Assembly: GCA_037349315.1 (NCBI GenBank)
Contig: JBAIAC010000033.1
Location: 16,014,001 to 16,078,000, forward strand
Length of the DNA stretch: 64,000 nt
Reading direction: 5' to 3'
Source: Chelydra serpentina
Lineage: Eukaryota; Chordata; Testudines; Chelydridae
Shown here piece after piece: positions 35,145 through 46,531 of this stretch; the first letter of the stretch is position 1, and each line of letters begins with the position of its first letter. The notes below the pieces were generated by a model. The model worked only from the letters and a program-made list of their open reading frames with translations. It had not been told where the DNA came from and searched no databases. The position numbers were made by a program, and so were the translations under genes.

Positions 35145-36428
35145 ATGAAGCCCTCCGCGATTATCACTGATGTTCTGTCCATTGCCAACTCCTCGCGCCT
35201 TATAGCGCACCTTTTCCAGACTCAGATGCAGAGAAATCGGGAGAGGAGGCAACGGAAGCTCCGGGAGTACTTGAACTCTGAGAGGGGCATGGACCTCTCG
35301 CAAAGCGCTGGACCCCGGCCCCTAGACATCATGGTGGCAATGGGTCACGTTGATCCTGTGGAACGGTGATTCTGGGCAAGGGAAACAAGCACTGACTGGT
35401 GGGACCGCATAGTGGTGCAGGTCTGGGATGAGTCCCAGTGGCTGCGAAACTTTCGGATGCGTAAGGGCACTTTCATGGAACTTTGTGAGTTGCTGTCCCC
35501 TGCCCTGAAGCGCCAGGACACCCGGATGCGAGCAGCCCTGACTATCCAGAAGCGAGTGGCCATAGCCCTGTGGAAGCTTGCAACCCCTGACAGCTACCGG
35601 TCAGTAGCGAACCAATTTGGAGTGGGCAAGTCTACCGTGGGGGTTGCTGTGATGCAGGTAGCCCATGCTATTGTTGACCTGCTGCTCCCCAAAGTAGTGA
35701 CCCTTGGAGACATGCAGGCGATCATAGATGGCTTCGCTGCGATGGGATTCCCAAACTGCGGTGGGGCCATAGATGGGACACACATCCCTATCCTGGGACC
35801 GGAGCACCAGGGCAGCCAGTACATTAACCGAAAGGGCTATTTTTCTATGGTACTGCAAGCATTAGTGGACCACAAAGGACGTTTTATGAACATCAATGTT
35901 GGGTGACCAGGCAAGGTTCATGATGCTCGAGTTTTCAAAAACTCTGGTCTGTTTAGACGTCTGCAACAGGGGGTTTATTTTCCGGACTGCACAATCACTG
36001 TTGGGGATGTGGAGATGCCAACAGTGATCCTAGGGGACCCTGCCTACCCGCTAATGCCATGGCTCATGAAGCCATACACGGGAGCCCTGGACACTGAAAA
36101 GGAGCTCTTCAATTACCGCCTGAGCAAGTGTAGAATGGTGGTGGAGTGTGCCTTTGGCCGTCTGAAAGGTCGTTGGAGAAGCTTACTTACTCGCTCCGAT
36201 CTCAGTCAAACAAATATCCCCATTGTGAGTGCAGCGTGCTGTGTTCTCCACAATCTCTGTGAGATCAAGGGGGAGATGTTTATGGTGGGCTGGGAGGTTG
36301 AGGCAAATCGCCTGGCAGCAGATTACGCTCAGCCAGACACCAGGGCGATTAGAAGATCACAGCGGGACGCGCTGCGCATCCGGGAAGCATTGAAAGCTCG
36401 CTTCCAAACAGAGCAGGGTAACCAGTGA
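35145..36428 (+). pseudogene. HARBI1-like DDE transposase, two premature TGA codons
   Basis: One reading frame of about 427 codons is open except for TGA at codon 75 (35367-35369) and codon 254 (35904-35906); no frameshift is seen. It would cut the transposon ends. An N-terminal charged segment (about residues 25-45) is followed by a helix-turn-helix-like 'YRSVANQFGVGKSTVG' (about 151-166) and the DDE nuclease core. Core landmarks are Asp210 in AIDGTHIP, the HDARVF block (Asp260), GDPAYPL (Asp298) and Glu334 in VECAFGRLKGRW; all the usual acidic residues are present. By family comparison the first stop replaces Arg (CGA) and the second Trp (TGG), both single transitions. The length is typical of HARBI1-like proteins. 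Confidence 0.9.
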
Positions 36429-37200
36429 CTGTTACACTTCCGTAAACAGATACTGAACCTTCCCCTGTGTCTTTACACAGGTTCCGTTGCCCATCCTCTC
36501 CCATTTCCAACCCCCTTCCCCCTCCTTCGATCAACACTTTAAAGGCACAATAAAGGAATTGTTTTTTTATTTGGACCGTCTCCTGTACTGGTTTGTCGGT
36601 TACGGTTTTAACCGTGTACGCATACCGCGGTTGGGGAGCGGGTGGAGTGTGGGAAAGTACCCTTCAAAGGGGAATGACATGGACTGCTCTGTGGGCAGGA
36701 TCTAAGTGCTGGACTTCTTCTTTAAAGGGACCATTAACCTCTCCTACTTGCATGTGTGTGTGGTGTGGTCTCTGTGACTTTTTCGTTGTGAATATCGGCT
36801 ACTGATCCCCCGGTTCATTGATCTATCCGGCAGGCTATTGCCAGCCGCTAAAGATCAGCGGCCACCCTCCCCCAGCAGACAGCGAACCACCCAACCACCA
36901 ACCCCACGTAGAGAACCTTGAAACCTACACACAGAATGAAAGGTGTGCTTACTGCATGCAATTTTTACTGTGCCTGTCACTGCATCTGTTACCCTGTCTG
37001 CACCCTCGGTTGTGCCTCGGTCCTCTGCACTTACAAACCCCGTGAACCAATAACCAGAGAAACAAATGGACCCGTTTAAAACACTCTGGGAAAAATCAGA
37101 GAACCAAAAAACCAGTTTTATTAAACAGAACGTTAAGTTAACATGGAACCTGGGAAGGGAGGTGTTATGGGGTGCGACTGGAGGGAAGGGAAGGAAAATT

Positions 37201-39588
37201 CTAAGGTTTTGGCACTAACAGCCTTCTGCTACTGGAGCAGTCTGCAGGGGTGGAGTAAATATTTCCACGCACCCTGCCTCCCCTTGTCCTAGTGACTTTT
37301 GGAGAGTGAACCACTGGACTTTGTGGCGGGGGAGGGCGGCTGGAAAGAACATATAGAGGTGCTCTTTCCTCCTGTCTCCTTTCCTGGAGAACATCCACCA
37401 GGCGCCGGAGCATGTCGGTTTGCTCCCTCATTAGTCCCAGCATTGTTTGGGTCGCCTGCTGATCCTCCTGCCGCCACCTGTCCTCGCGCGCTTCAACACT
37501 CTGCTCCCGTTCCATGGCTGCTCGCTCGTACCGTGCAACGTCCTCTCTCCGCTGTGCCACCTCCCTCTGTGACAACATCATTAATTCAGAGAACATGTCG
37601 TCCCGGGTTCTCTTTTTGCGCCGCCTTATCTGGAGTAGCCCGTGGGAGGGAGAAGCACGGGTAGGGCAGGAGACACTTGCAGCTGCAGGATGAGGGAAAG
37701 GGAGTGAATTCCTCAGAAAGATACTTTTTGCAGAACAATGAGCGTACTCTTTCACCGTGAATAGGACCAAACACAGTGCCTATCACATGTAAACGTACTA
37801 CAAGGTCAAATAGTATGCCTTAAGGCTGAGTGTCTGGGGTCCCGGTATACGGATCCCAGAAGCCTTGCCGTACAGTGAAAATCACCTCTCTGAAGACCAT
37901 GGTAAGGTGATGAGTTAGGACTGCTGAGAGATTGCTTCACAGCAGTGCTCTACTCCCATGTCTCACTCACTGTTCCTGGCGGCGGGCAGGAACTGCTGCT
38001 GGCCAAACCGCTAATCTACAGCGGCTTTCCTAACCCCCCCCCCCCCCCCCCGTGTGGCCGCTCCCGGGAACCAAAAATGCCCGCGAACCGCTCAGCATGA
38101 ACGGCTCGCCTACCCTTCCCCCCCCTCCGCATGCCCGCTCCCGGTAACCTAAAGTGCCCGCAAACCGCTCAGCATGAACGGCTTGCCTACCCCTCCCCCC
38201 CCTCCGCGTGGCCTTACCCGGGAACCAAAAATGCCCGCGAACCGCTCAGCATGAACGGCTCGCCTACCCTTTCTCCCCTCCCTTCGCGTGGCAGCTCCCG
38301 GGAACCAAGATCGCACGCGAACCGCTGTGTTTGAACGGATGGCCTACCCCTCCACCCCCCCTTCCCGTGGGCGCTCCCGGGAACCAATATTGCACGAGAC
38401 CCACTGTGTCTTAATGGCTCGCGTACCCTTTCCCCGGCCTCGCGTGGCCGGTCCCCGGCACTGTCCCTACCCGTGCACCGCTAAGTAGTAATGGTTTTGC
38501 TCCCGACTCCCTACCACCACGCGTTAATGGAAACAGCCGGGTGTCTTTCTTTAACGGGAAAAGGAAGCATTCACTATACTAATTATACCACTCATTCAAA
38601 CCAGGACCGCATGACTGATATCACTCTGATGAGGGTTACAGACAGAGAAAAACTGCATGCTGCATCAATGCAAGCAAACCCCGGGGCCGTATGCTGCCAT
38701 GCTATGCAAGGCAATGATACCAGAGTACCTGCAGCTTGCATGGCGCGGGAAAGTATCCTACCATGGAGGAGACAATAAGGCCGCTCTCCCAGTGAACGTG
38801 CTAAACAAGCTCTCACTGTACCTCCAGGAGAGCTTCGCGGAGCTCTCAGATGGGGATTACTCCTCTATCCCCATATATATTGACAGACTTTTCGATTAGT
38901 TGCACGGGAAAGCGACTCCAAGGTGAAGCGCATAAGGCCAATTAAGCCACAGTTACACAGTGCTAACACACCATACCTATTGTATTGCAAATAAATGTCT
39001 AACACACTGACCTGATGATCCTTCGCCTGATTCCTGGTCAGGAATGCTGCCTTGGGAGTGTTCGTAGGGCAGCTCAGTCAGGGTGAGGAATAGTTCCTGG
39101 CTGTCGGGGACATGACGAGTGAGACCGCTTTCTAGTGCCTCATCCTCCTCCCCTCCTTCCTCTTCTTCGCCATCTGCGAAAACATCCTCCAACGTGGCCG
39201 TAGAATGGACCCCGTCGTCGGAGTCCACGGACAGTGGTGGGGTAGTTGTTGCAGCACCACCGAGCATGGCATGCAGTGCCTCGTAAAATCGGCAAGTGTG
39301 TGGCTGCGACCCGGAGCGTCCGTTGGACTCCTTGGTCTTCTGGTACGCCTGCCGCAGCTCCTTGATTTTCACGCGGCACTGCGTAGCATCCCAGGTGTAT
39401 CCTCTCTCCATCATAGCCTTGGAAATTTTTTCGTAAATCTTTGAATTCCGTCTTTTGGAACGGAGCTCGGCTAGGATTGATTCGTCGCCCCACACAGCGA
39501 TCAGATCCAAAACTTCACGATCACTCCATGCTGGAGCTCTCTTTCTATTCTGCGATGGCATTGAAACCACTGCTGTAGAGCTCTGCAT
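37201..39588 (-). CDS. Myb/SANT-like protein of the Harbinger element (two exons)
   Basis: Predicted exons are 39588-39012 and 37682-37201 on the minus strand, giving about 352 residues with no internal stop. The donor is CAG|GTCAGT at 39012/39011 and the acceptor is CTGCAG|CT at 37683/37682. The phase-1 junction joins the frames cleanly (Ser-Ser-Ala-Ala). Residues 15-110 form a Myb/SANT (trihelix-like) DNA-binding domain with Trp21, Trp33 and Trp66, ending in a CRFYEALH motif. An acidic run (about 137-157) follows. Exon 2 adds a basic RRRKKRTRDD nuclear-localisation-like motif and a Glu/Arg-rich coiled coil. In known Harbinger elements this partner binds the ends and aids nuclear import of the nuclease. 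The ATG at 39588 was chosen over 39669 because homologs, as I remember them, begin at the MQSS-type start. Confidence 0.8.
37683..39011 (-). other. Predicted intron of the Myb-like gene
   Basis: 1329 bp with GT...AG ends on the minus strand. It contains a C-run (38034-38050) and the 38051-38495 minisatellite. Otherwise no feature. Confidence 0.65.
38034..38495. repeat. Minisatellite, period about 75-77 bp, plus poly-C run
   Basis: A run of about 17 C (38034-38050) is followed by 5-6 diverging units. Each contains 'GCTCCCGGGAACCA', 'CGCGAACCGCT', 'TGAACGG' and 'CGCCTACCC', then a C-rich spacer. Spacing between the first two GCTCCCGG words is 77 bp. Later units are more diverged. Overlapping open frames here (for example 38131-38488) are by-products of the repeat. 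Confidence 0.85.
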
Positions 39589-39978
39589 CGTTGCCAGTGC
39601 TGCTGAGCTCGCCACGATGTCCAAAGAGGAAATTGGATTCAAAATGGCCACACAGGAAAAGGGATTCAAATTTTCCCGGGGATTTCTCTGAGTGGCAGGT
39701 CAGAGCATCCGAATACAGATTACTGCCCTGAGCATCCACTGAGTGGTGCACTGTGGGATAGCTCCCGGAGCTATTAGCGTCAAATTCCGTCCACAGTACC
39801 TCGCTTTCGACATGGCCATTTCGAATTTGGCGCTACTCCCCTCGTCAGGGTGGAGTACAGAAATCGATTCAAAGAGCCCTTAATGTCGAAATAAACTGCT
39901 TCCTAATGTGGACGGGTGAGGGATTAAATCGAGTTAACGCTGCTAAATTCGACATAAAGTCCTAGTGTAGACCTGGCC

Positions 39979-39981
39979 TAA
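39979..39981. other. TAA target-site duplication, right
   Basis: Pairs with 34763-34765. Confidence 0.85.
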
Positions 39982-41299
39982 GTCTGGTAGCTATTGCTGG
40001 TGGTCTTGTAATGAAGTTTGAGCTGCTATGAGCAACTGATGTTCTGTAAAAGCAAAAAAGACATTTTGTCACAAGGAGTTAATGCAATATATAAATGTGA
40101 ATTTGGTGTCTTCCAGTGCCTCAATTTACATATGCATATTACCACTGGGATTGGTCAAATTTGCCCGTATAGAAAACCTCAAATGTTTTTAACAGAATTC
40201 TGATTGTTAAGACTATGATCTTTTTCTAATAAATTAAGGACAATTTTCTCTTCATCCATTTTTTCTGTTCTTTTAAAATATCACGGGCTCTCTAGCTTTG
40301 GAAGCTGGAAAATCATTTCCCTTCCTTACATTTCTCCATCACAAAATAATAAACTGTATTCACAAGGGATGAAATTCACCCATGTGCCTTGGAGTAGCAT
40401 GAGGACAATACACCACATAAGTCAAAAAAGGTCTTGCATGGGATTTAAGTGATGCTTAGGCCTCATGTGACCCTCTACACAGGGGTAACTTTTACCCAGG
40501 AGAAAACTCCCTGAGAATGATAGTGGAGTCCCTAGACATTATTATGATTTAATTTTTTATCTAGATTTTAAGCTCTTTGGGACACAGTCTGTGTCTTTCC
40601 TGTGAATTTGCCTTAGTAAACCTGCCTCCATTCTATGCCTCAGTTTCTCAATTAGGTCACTGTGAGTTTTGCACAAAAAGGGATCATATAATGTAGTCCT
40701 TTATCTCCTGAATCAGAATTAGACTGCGTACATGCCAAGATACAGAACCCAGAGTGGGAATGGCCTAATGCCTGAAATGAAAAGAAAAAAAATTGTTGTG
40801 AATGCACCAGAACATAACTAAGATGTGGCTATTTGTGCAAACAGTCTATAGGAGACATACAGGTACCTAACATGAAGAAACTCTCCTTTATTGTCAACAG
40901 AATATTCTGATTTAAGCTATGGATAAAACTGTTTGCCTGTCCTGGGGCTGCCTGATAGAATAAATTCCCCCAGTTAAGAGATATTGCCTTAATGATATCT
41001 AGTTTAATCATAAACAGATGAGACGGGAAAATATTGCACTTCTTAAGTCTACATAGAACTGTGATGAGATAAAAGTTCATAGTATTGGATTATTGTTTTG
41101 CAAATAATGTGGACTTTCAGGGACAAAGTTAGCACAGAAATTTCAGCTGATTGGATGGACTTTCCCCACAGGGCAAGACTCTTTTTATTTAAAAGGTTTA
41201 TTTTTCTGAACAAAATCAATATAATGAGCAAGTAATAATGTTAGAAAAAAAGCTACATATTCAAGTGGTAGCTGTGACTTTAAAACTGCAGCAGGTGCC
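39982..41299. other. Non-coding sequence
   Basis: Anonymous, except that 40556-40640 ('TTTTAAGCTCTTTGGGACACAG') is a diverged relative of the tail repeat at 965-1083. Confidence 0.4.
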
Positions 41300-41400
41300 C
41301 ACTGCCTCTACAAACCAGGCCACAAATATTGAAAGCTGGGTACCCCGACAGTTAGGCCCCCCTAAATAGAGGCCACTTTTGAACATTTGGGCCTATGTGA
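41300..41400. repeat. Old palindromic repeat fragment
   Basis: 'AAATATTGAAAGCTGGGTACC' and 'GAGGCCACTTTTGAACATTTGGGCC' match, in part, words at 48040-48110. Both belong to an old amniote-type hairpin repeat. Confidence 0.4.
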
Positions 41401-42998
41401 ACAATTCAGTGTCTGACACAGAATTGGAACTAATTGATTCCTGGTTGCCTGTTCTATGCTCAGTCCATTAGAGTGCACCTCATAGTGTGTAATTTGCCTG
41501 CCCTGGGGTGACAACAAAAGAAAATATTTTCTTTTAGTAACACAACTGAGTGAATCACTGACACAAACTGCATTGAACAAGTGAAGAACAGCATGAGTAC
41601 TGTCTTGATCTACAATATGGAGCTAGGAACTATGGTCGTGTAAGAATCAAGGGAGTCTGAGCAAGAGGACCAAGACAAGGCTTATGAACCCCAGTGGGGC
41701 CTTCTGCTGGACCTGAGCCAAGGTTGAAGGGTCTTTAAGGGAGGGGGAATCAGGAGCAGATCTGAGAAAATCCTCTCGTGAGGGGGGAAAAAACTGACCC
41801 TTACAACAGGATCCTTACAAAGACATCATCTTTATTTTCAATTTAAATCATTAATGTTGTCATTAGCAACAATGTTACTACTGCAATGAGTCGTGACCCT
41901 CCTTGGCCATGCTTGCTTTTTCTTGGGGATGTGCACGTTGTAGCAGTAGGTATTCAGAGCAGAGGTCCATGCTGAAGGTTCTGTGAGATGATGATGATAG
42001 ATGAAGAGCTCATTCCTGGTGTGGCTTGGATAGAGAAGGGATATTTAATGCTATTTTTGAATGTATATAGTGCCTTGAATCCCTGAGGATCCCAAAGCTC
42101 TTTATGGAATACATACATATCACACAGCACTATTAACTGCAGCCTCTTCAATTGTACAGGGTGTCAGCCAACTGCACAATCATTGGAGAAGTAAAGTGAC
42201 CACAGTCATTGCGGGCTTGTGGGAACTGCCATGGCACATTTAATGGCCACACACAGCAGAGGGCACAGTAGGGTTTGTTGTGGTTCCTTCTTGAGTCCCC
42301 ACCACTATTAACTGCACGGTACTGTTCATCTTCCTTGGGAAAATGAAGTTACAAGTTAGCACTGCTGGAATTTGACTGGTGGTTTCCGGGAGGTGAAAGT
42401 ATCCCACACTTGAAGCTTATGGATTTGATTCTGGGGTTTGGCTGAGCTGTGCTTGGCATAGGGCCCAAAGATGAGGGAAAGCAAAGATGGTTTTATGACA
42501 CCTGTATGGCTTTTTAGTTCTGGGGCTACTTGAGAGATGATTGAGTTTCCAGCGGAAAATGGAGCAGCCTGAGGACTGCTCTAACTTACAATGGCCTCAA
42601 AGAGCTGTTCTGGCAGCTAGCAATAGATGGAGCATAGAGACACTCTGACTATGACTCTTTTCCCTGGCCACCCCCCTGTAGTGAGGATTGTGGAGTCTCA
42701 AATGGTTACATACAATCCCTACTGCTGCACTGCATCATCACCCAAAGGATTTCTTTTATATACAGGGAAATCCTGTCTGGCTGTATCGGTCAGGTTTCTG
42801 ACCCCTGATAGAGCAGGGCAAAGGGGCCATATTGGGATAGAGAATTCAGCCCTATAGCACTAACAAGGTTATAGGGGTTGGTGGACATATTACTATAACT
42901 TCTGTCGACTCTATTTGTTTGTTCATTTTAAATAGTGGTGACTTTGGTAGCTTTGATAACTAGCTTTAACTGGTTCCCTTGCCCAACTACTCTTACCC
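41401..42998. other. Non-coding sequence
   Basis: Mostly anonymous. 42036-42110 ('GTATATAGTGCCTTGAATCC...CCCAAAGCTCTTTATGGAA') is a diverged SINE tail on the minus strand. Confidence 0.4.
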
Positions 42999-43187
42999 AA
43001 TCATAGAATCGTAGAACAGGAAGGGACCTCAAGAGATCTTCTAGTCCAGGCCCCTGCACTCCAGGCAGGACTAAATATTATCTAGACTCTAGATCATTCC
43101 TGACAGGTGTTCGTCTAACCGGCTCTTAAAAATCTCCAATGACAAAGATTCCACAACCTCCCTAGGCAATTTATTCCAGTGCTTAAC
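42999..43187 (-). mobile_element. CR1 LINE 3' end (-)
   Basis: Begins 'AATCATAGAATCGTAGAACAGG', the reverse complement of the CR1 terminal repeat. It continues with 'GGGACCTCAAGAGATC' and 'CTAGTCCAGGCCCCTGCACT' and runs into the 3' coding end. Severely 5'-truncated. Confidence 0.9.
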
Positions 43188-43200
43188 ATATCTTACAATT

Positions 43201-43330
43201 CTGGAGTGTCAGGATGATATTATTATTTACAACTTTTATCGCACTGCAGGTGTGCATGGCACATTATAGGGAAGTAAATAGGCTCAAGCCCCAAGGAATT
43301 TACAATCTATGGTCCTGATCCTACAAACAT
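43201..43330 (-). repeat. Ancient SINE/LINE tail fragment (-)
   Basis: 'ATTATTATTTACAACTTTTATCGCACTG' and 'CCAAGGAATTTACAATCTA' are the reverse-sense words of the 965-1083 family. Confidence 0.4.
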
Positions 43331-43454
43331 ATGCACAGTTTTATGCAAATGAGGTAACCCCATTGATTAGTCTCTAGTGTCTGGAGGAGTAGAGCCTAAT
43401 ATGAGGGTGAAGGGATGAAATAGGAATACCATGGGCAAATGAGGTGTACTTTTA

Positions 43455-43711
43455 GGGTATGTCTTCACTAGCAACGTTAAAGTCCTGCTGTGGCAGGGCT
43501 TTAACGTGGCTGTGTAGTCACGTCACCAGTGCTGTGAAAGAGCTCTCCCGGTGCTGTAAAAAAACCCACCCCCACAAGTAGCTACCAGCGCTGGTGCCCT
43601 GTCTACACTGCCACTTTACAGTGCTGAAACTTGCAGTGCTCAGGGAGGTGTTTTTTCACACCCCTGAGCGAGAAAGTTGCTGTGCTGTAAAGCGGCAGTG
43701 TAGACAAGGCC
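43455..43711. mobile_element. MITE with GTCTTCAC/GTGTAGAC ends (257 bp)
   Basis: Left end GGGTATGTCTTCAC and right end GTGTAGACAAGGCC form an imperfect terminal inverted repeat. The inside contains hairpins, for example TTAAAGTCCTGC with GCAGGGCTTTAA, and another built on CACCCCTGAGCG/GCTCAGGGAGGTG words. The left flank is TTA but the right is TAT, so no intact duplication. The superfamily is uncertain, Harbinger-like by its ends. Confidence 0.65.
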
Positions 43712-46526
43712 TATGTATGTATTTTATTAATGCCTTCCTCTTCTTGGCTGGGGTGGGGGTTTGGCTTTTAATCTGTGTCATAGTTCCATAGCTCACATGT
43801 CCTTCTCTTTCTTTTGGTCTGCATACACTTGTTTCCATAGCAAAAGAAAACACTATAAACTCCCATTCCATTACTTTGTGATAAGTTCAAGACCAAAATC
43901 ATACATATAAGCACTTGTCACCTGTTGTGGGGAAATTTTGAGCAATTTTTTCCCCCAATAGATATTCCTTCCAGTGCTTCGGCAGCCATCCCACTGCTGG
44001 TCATGTGGATCAGATTTAGATCAAGACCATGTCATGCAACAAGCTGAATTTACCGACTGACCTTTAGCTCCCTCACACCTCTGTGATGTGCTGCTTTCTG
44101 TTCTGCTAAGTGAAAGTCACAAACAGGCACTAGGTGAAACGTGATTGTTATTTTTTCACTTTCACAAAAACAATGAAAAGGTTTGGATTTTTGTTTCTGT
44201 GAGAAATTTTTTTGCTCATCTCTACTGGAAACTGAATTGTTTATCTTATTGACTCCACATCATTCTGAGCTGGATTTTAGTGAATATGACAATTTATCTA
44301 TATCAGTGGGGGGTTTTTTGTACAGTTTTGATATTTTAAATACTCTTATAATAATCTGCATTCCTGTTTTAAAAGCCCTAAATCTCAAGACGACTCTGCC
44401 TTGCAATGGAAAATTACTGCCTGTTCAGAAATGTGCCTTGTTGCATTGCTGTTGTGTATTTGAAGACTCAGAGCTCTATCTGCAACACAAAGGCAGGCAG
44501 ACTTAACATCTTTATTGCCTTTTTACAGCACCTTATGATGCTGTTTTCTACCTGTAATATCCGATGCAAAATGCTTGCAAAGCATTTTTGCTATTCAGAT
44601 TATATAACCATTCTGCACCTTGATTAAATCAAATTTAATGTTGCATTTACTGTAGAGCTGGGATGTTTTTTTAATGAATGTGTAAATTACTTTCTTTGCC
44701 TATGCTTTTATTGCAGTAGATGACAAAAGGTTTTATTTCCATTTACTTTGTCTTATCTCTCCATCAAAAAGGTTGCTTCATACAATAAGCTGAATTTTTA
44801 TCAAATGCAGAAATTCACCTTTCTAGTCTGCCCTGTGTGTAAGATTCAAAAAGCAAGAGGATATGGACACACCTGTCCTTTTTGGGGGTGGACTATTATG
44901 AATGTCCTTCTCGGTATGCACGCACTTGGATTCACATGAGAGGCAGTCAGAGGCTTTTAAAGGAAGAAAATCTCAGGACAGTGTACAAAATCAGAGCCAG
45001 GGTCATGACCTTGACTATTGATCCAGCCTCTCTAATTTCCACAGCTTGCTGAGGCTTGTTCTTCCAACCTGCTGGTGTACATTAGAGCAGAAATCCATAA
45101 CATGGCCATGTTCATCCAAGCACAGGAAGAAACTAAATTAAATGTTAAAAAACAATCTGAGGCCAGAGTTGGAGACAATTCATCATGATCCTAGACGTCA
45201 GGCAGGTAGGATGACCAAGAGTTCCTCAGCCAATAGACCCCAAACAGAATATGGAAGAACTGCATTGCCTCATTTGTCAGGTACTGAGCAGTTAGTCTGG
45301 AAACCACTAGAAAAAAAAGTCCAGTGAAGGTCAGCTTTTTAATTCCCACCTAAACATAAATATTTGATCTTTGAATCTGGAGGGAATAAAAATTCATCTG
45401 ACATTAATAAATTAGTAGGCCAGATTTGGAGAAAATAAAAGTTGACATGAGAAAAACATCCTCCAGGCTGAACTGGATAAATTGAGTTCCTCTCAGAACT
45501 CTGGAGCACAATTTTAGGTGACAGATTTTCAGCCTACTTTGGAGGAACTTGTTAAACTCAGCAGTTACCTTTTGAAAGTGCAAAAGAGTTAACCTTTCTT
45601 CTTGGTGAAAGGGGTTTAAATGTACATGATATTTGAGGCACAGAATGAACTCAGCATATTAAATAAGATAGCGCTTCTTAAGTCTTGTCGAACAATTCAG
45701 AAGCTGCCCTTTACTGCTTCTTGGGTTGATCTCATTTGTACTGGACACATCCAAACTGGAGGATGACTCTCAAATGGCAGTTTGCTCCACTGAGAACTAC
45801 AGAACATACATTCCTTGAAAGCACTGTGTAAATATTACTGTGATTGAAAATAGCCAAAACCCATAGAGCAGTACACACAGCAGTCGTTCTGAACAGCAAC
45901 AAAACAAATTAGCCGGCTGGTGAAACAAGGTATTTGCCAGTTTTGCAAACATGAGTTACATTTACTGGTGTGGTTGGAGTTTATCTTTCTGAAAATATTG
46001 GTAAGCAGGTATCTGGGTCTATTGCCCTTTAACGTTATTCACTAAGTTATGTGACATTATTTGTGTGCTGTCAGGATGTGCCATTACACTTCATTGTGCT
46101 CAATGCCAGTCTCACGGAACATAATAAGATATAACACAGTTTGACAAGCTAATATTTAAAGAAGAAATCTTATCTCTCTGGTATCTAAATAGCAAAGGGC
46201 TCCCATACAGATGCTGACAGATTAGTGGGTATCTGAGGAAAGTAGTTAACTCAAGCTTTCTTGGTATGCACAGAAATTGAATTCACTTTAAAAAAAACAG
46301 TTTATGAACTGCCATTTAATAGCAGTATTTTGACCAGTAATTTTTATATTTAGGGAATATAAGGATATTGGTGAAATTCACCCTCTACCACATCTGTTCC
46401 TTGATCTCAAATGTTCAGCCATTTCCCAGCCAGGGAATATATTCCCCACAACCACACTTTGGAATAAGACTCTTGAAATTGTCTGTTTGGCAAAGACATT
46501 AAGGATCTGACAACATTTTTAAGAAT
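43712..46526. other. Anonymous non-coding sequence
   Basis: Several open frames of 60-107 codons have no family signature. No recognised repeat. Confidence 0.4.
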
Positions 46527-46531
46527 AGGGG

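Larger units (their letters stand above)
34766..39978. mobile_element. PIF/Harbinger DNA transposon, essentially complete (5213 bp)
   Basis: The left end GGGTATGTCTACAC and right end GTGTAGACCTGGCC are inverted repeats matching at 11 of 14 positions, with scattered inner agreement (TTCGATTT-like words). TAA flanks both sides (34763-34765 and 39979-39981), the 3-bp target duplication typical of PIF/Harbinger. Inside are the two genes that define autonomous members: a HARBI1-like nuclease (plus strand) and a Myb/SANT-like protein (minus strand), arranged convergently. Two stop codons disable the nuclease as written, so this copy is probably no longer self-sufficient. Confidence 0.93.

Noticed and set aside
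35594..35858. Minus-strand frames of 76-85 codons
   Set aside because: Antisense shadows of the HARBI1-like transposase.
37299..37664. 121-codon plus-strand frame
   Set aside because: It is the antisense shadow of exon 2 of the Myb-like gene, whose coiled coil and basic motif support the minus strand.
38041..38470. CRISPR-like array
   Set aside because: Units are contiguous and diverge along their full length, with no constant repeat and unique spacer alternation. Everything else points to an animal genome, so it is a minisatellite.
38131..38488. Three overlapping proline-rich frames of about 67 codons
   Set aside because: They are by-products of the 77-bp minisatellite. All repeat the same unit in shifted frames.
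43455..43711. hAT assignment for this MITE
   Set aside because: No 8-bp target duplication could be found at any plausible boundary. The ends resemble the GTCTACAC class instead.
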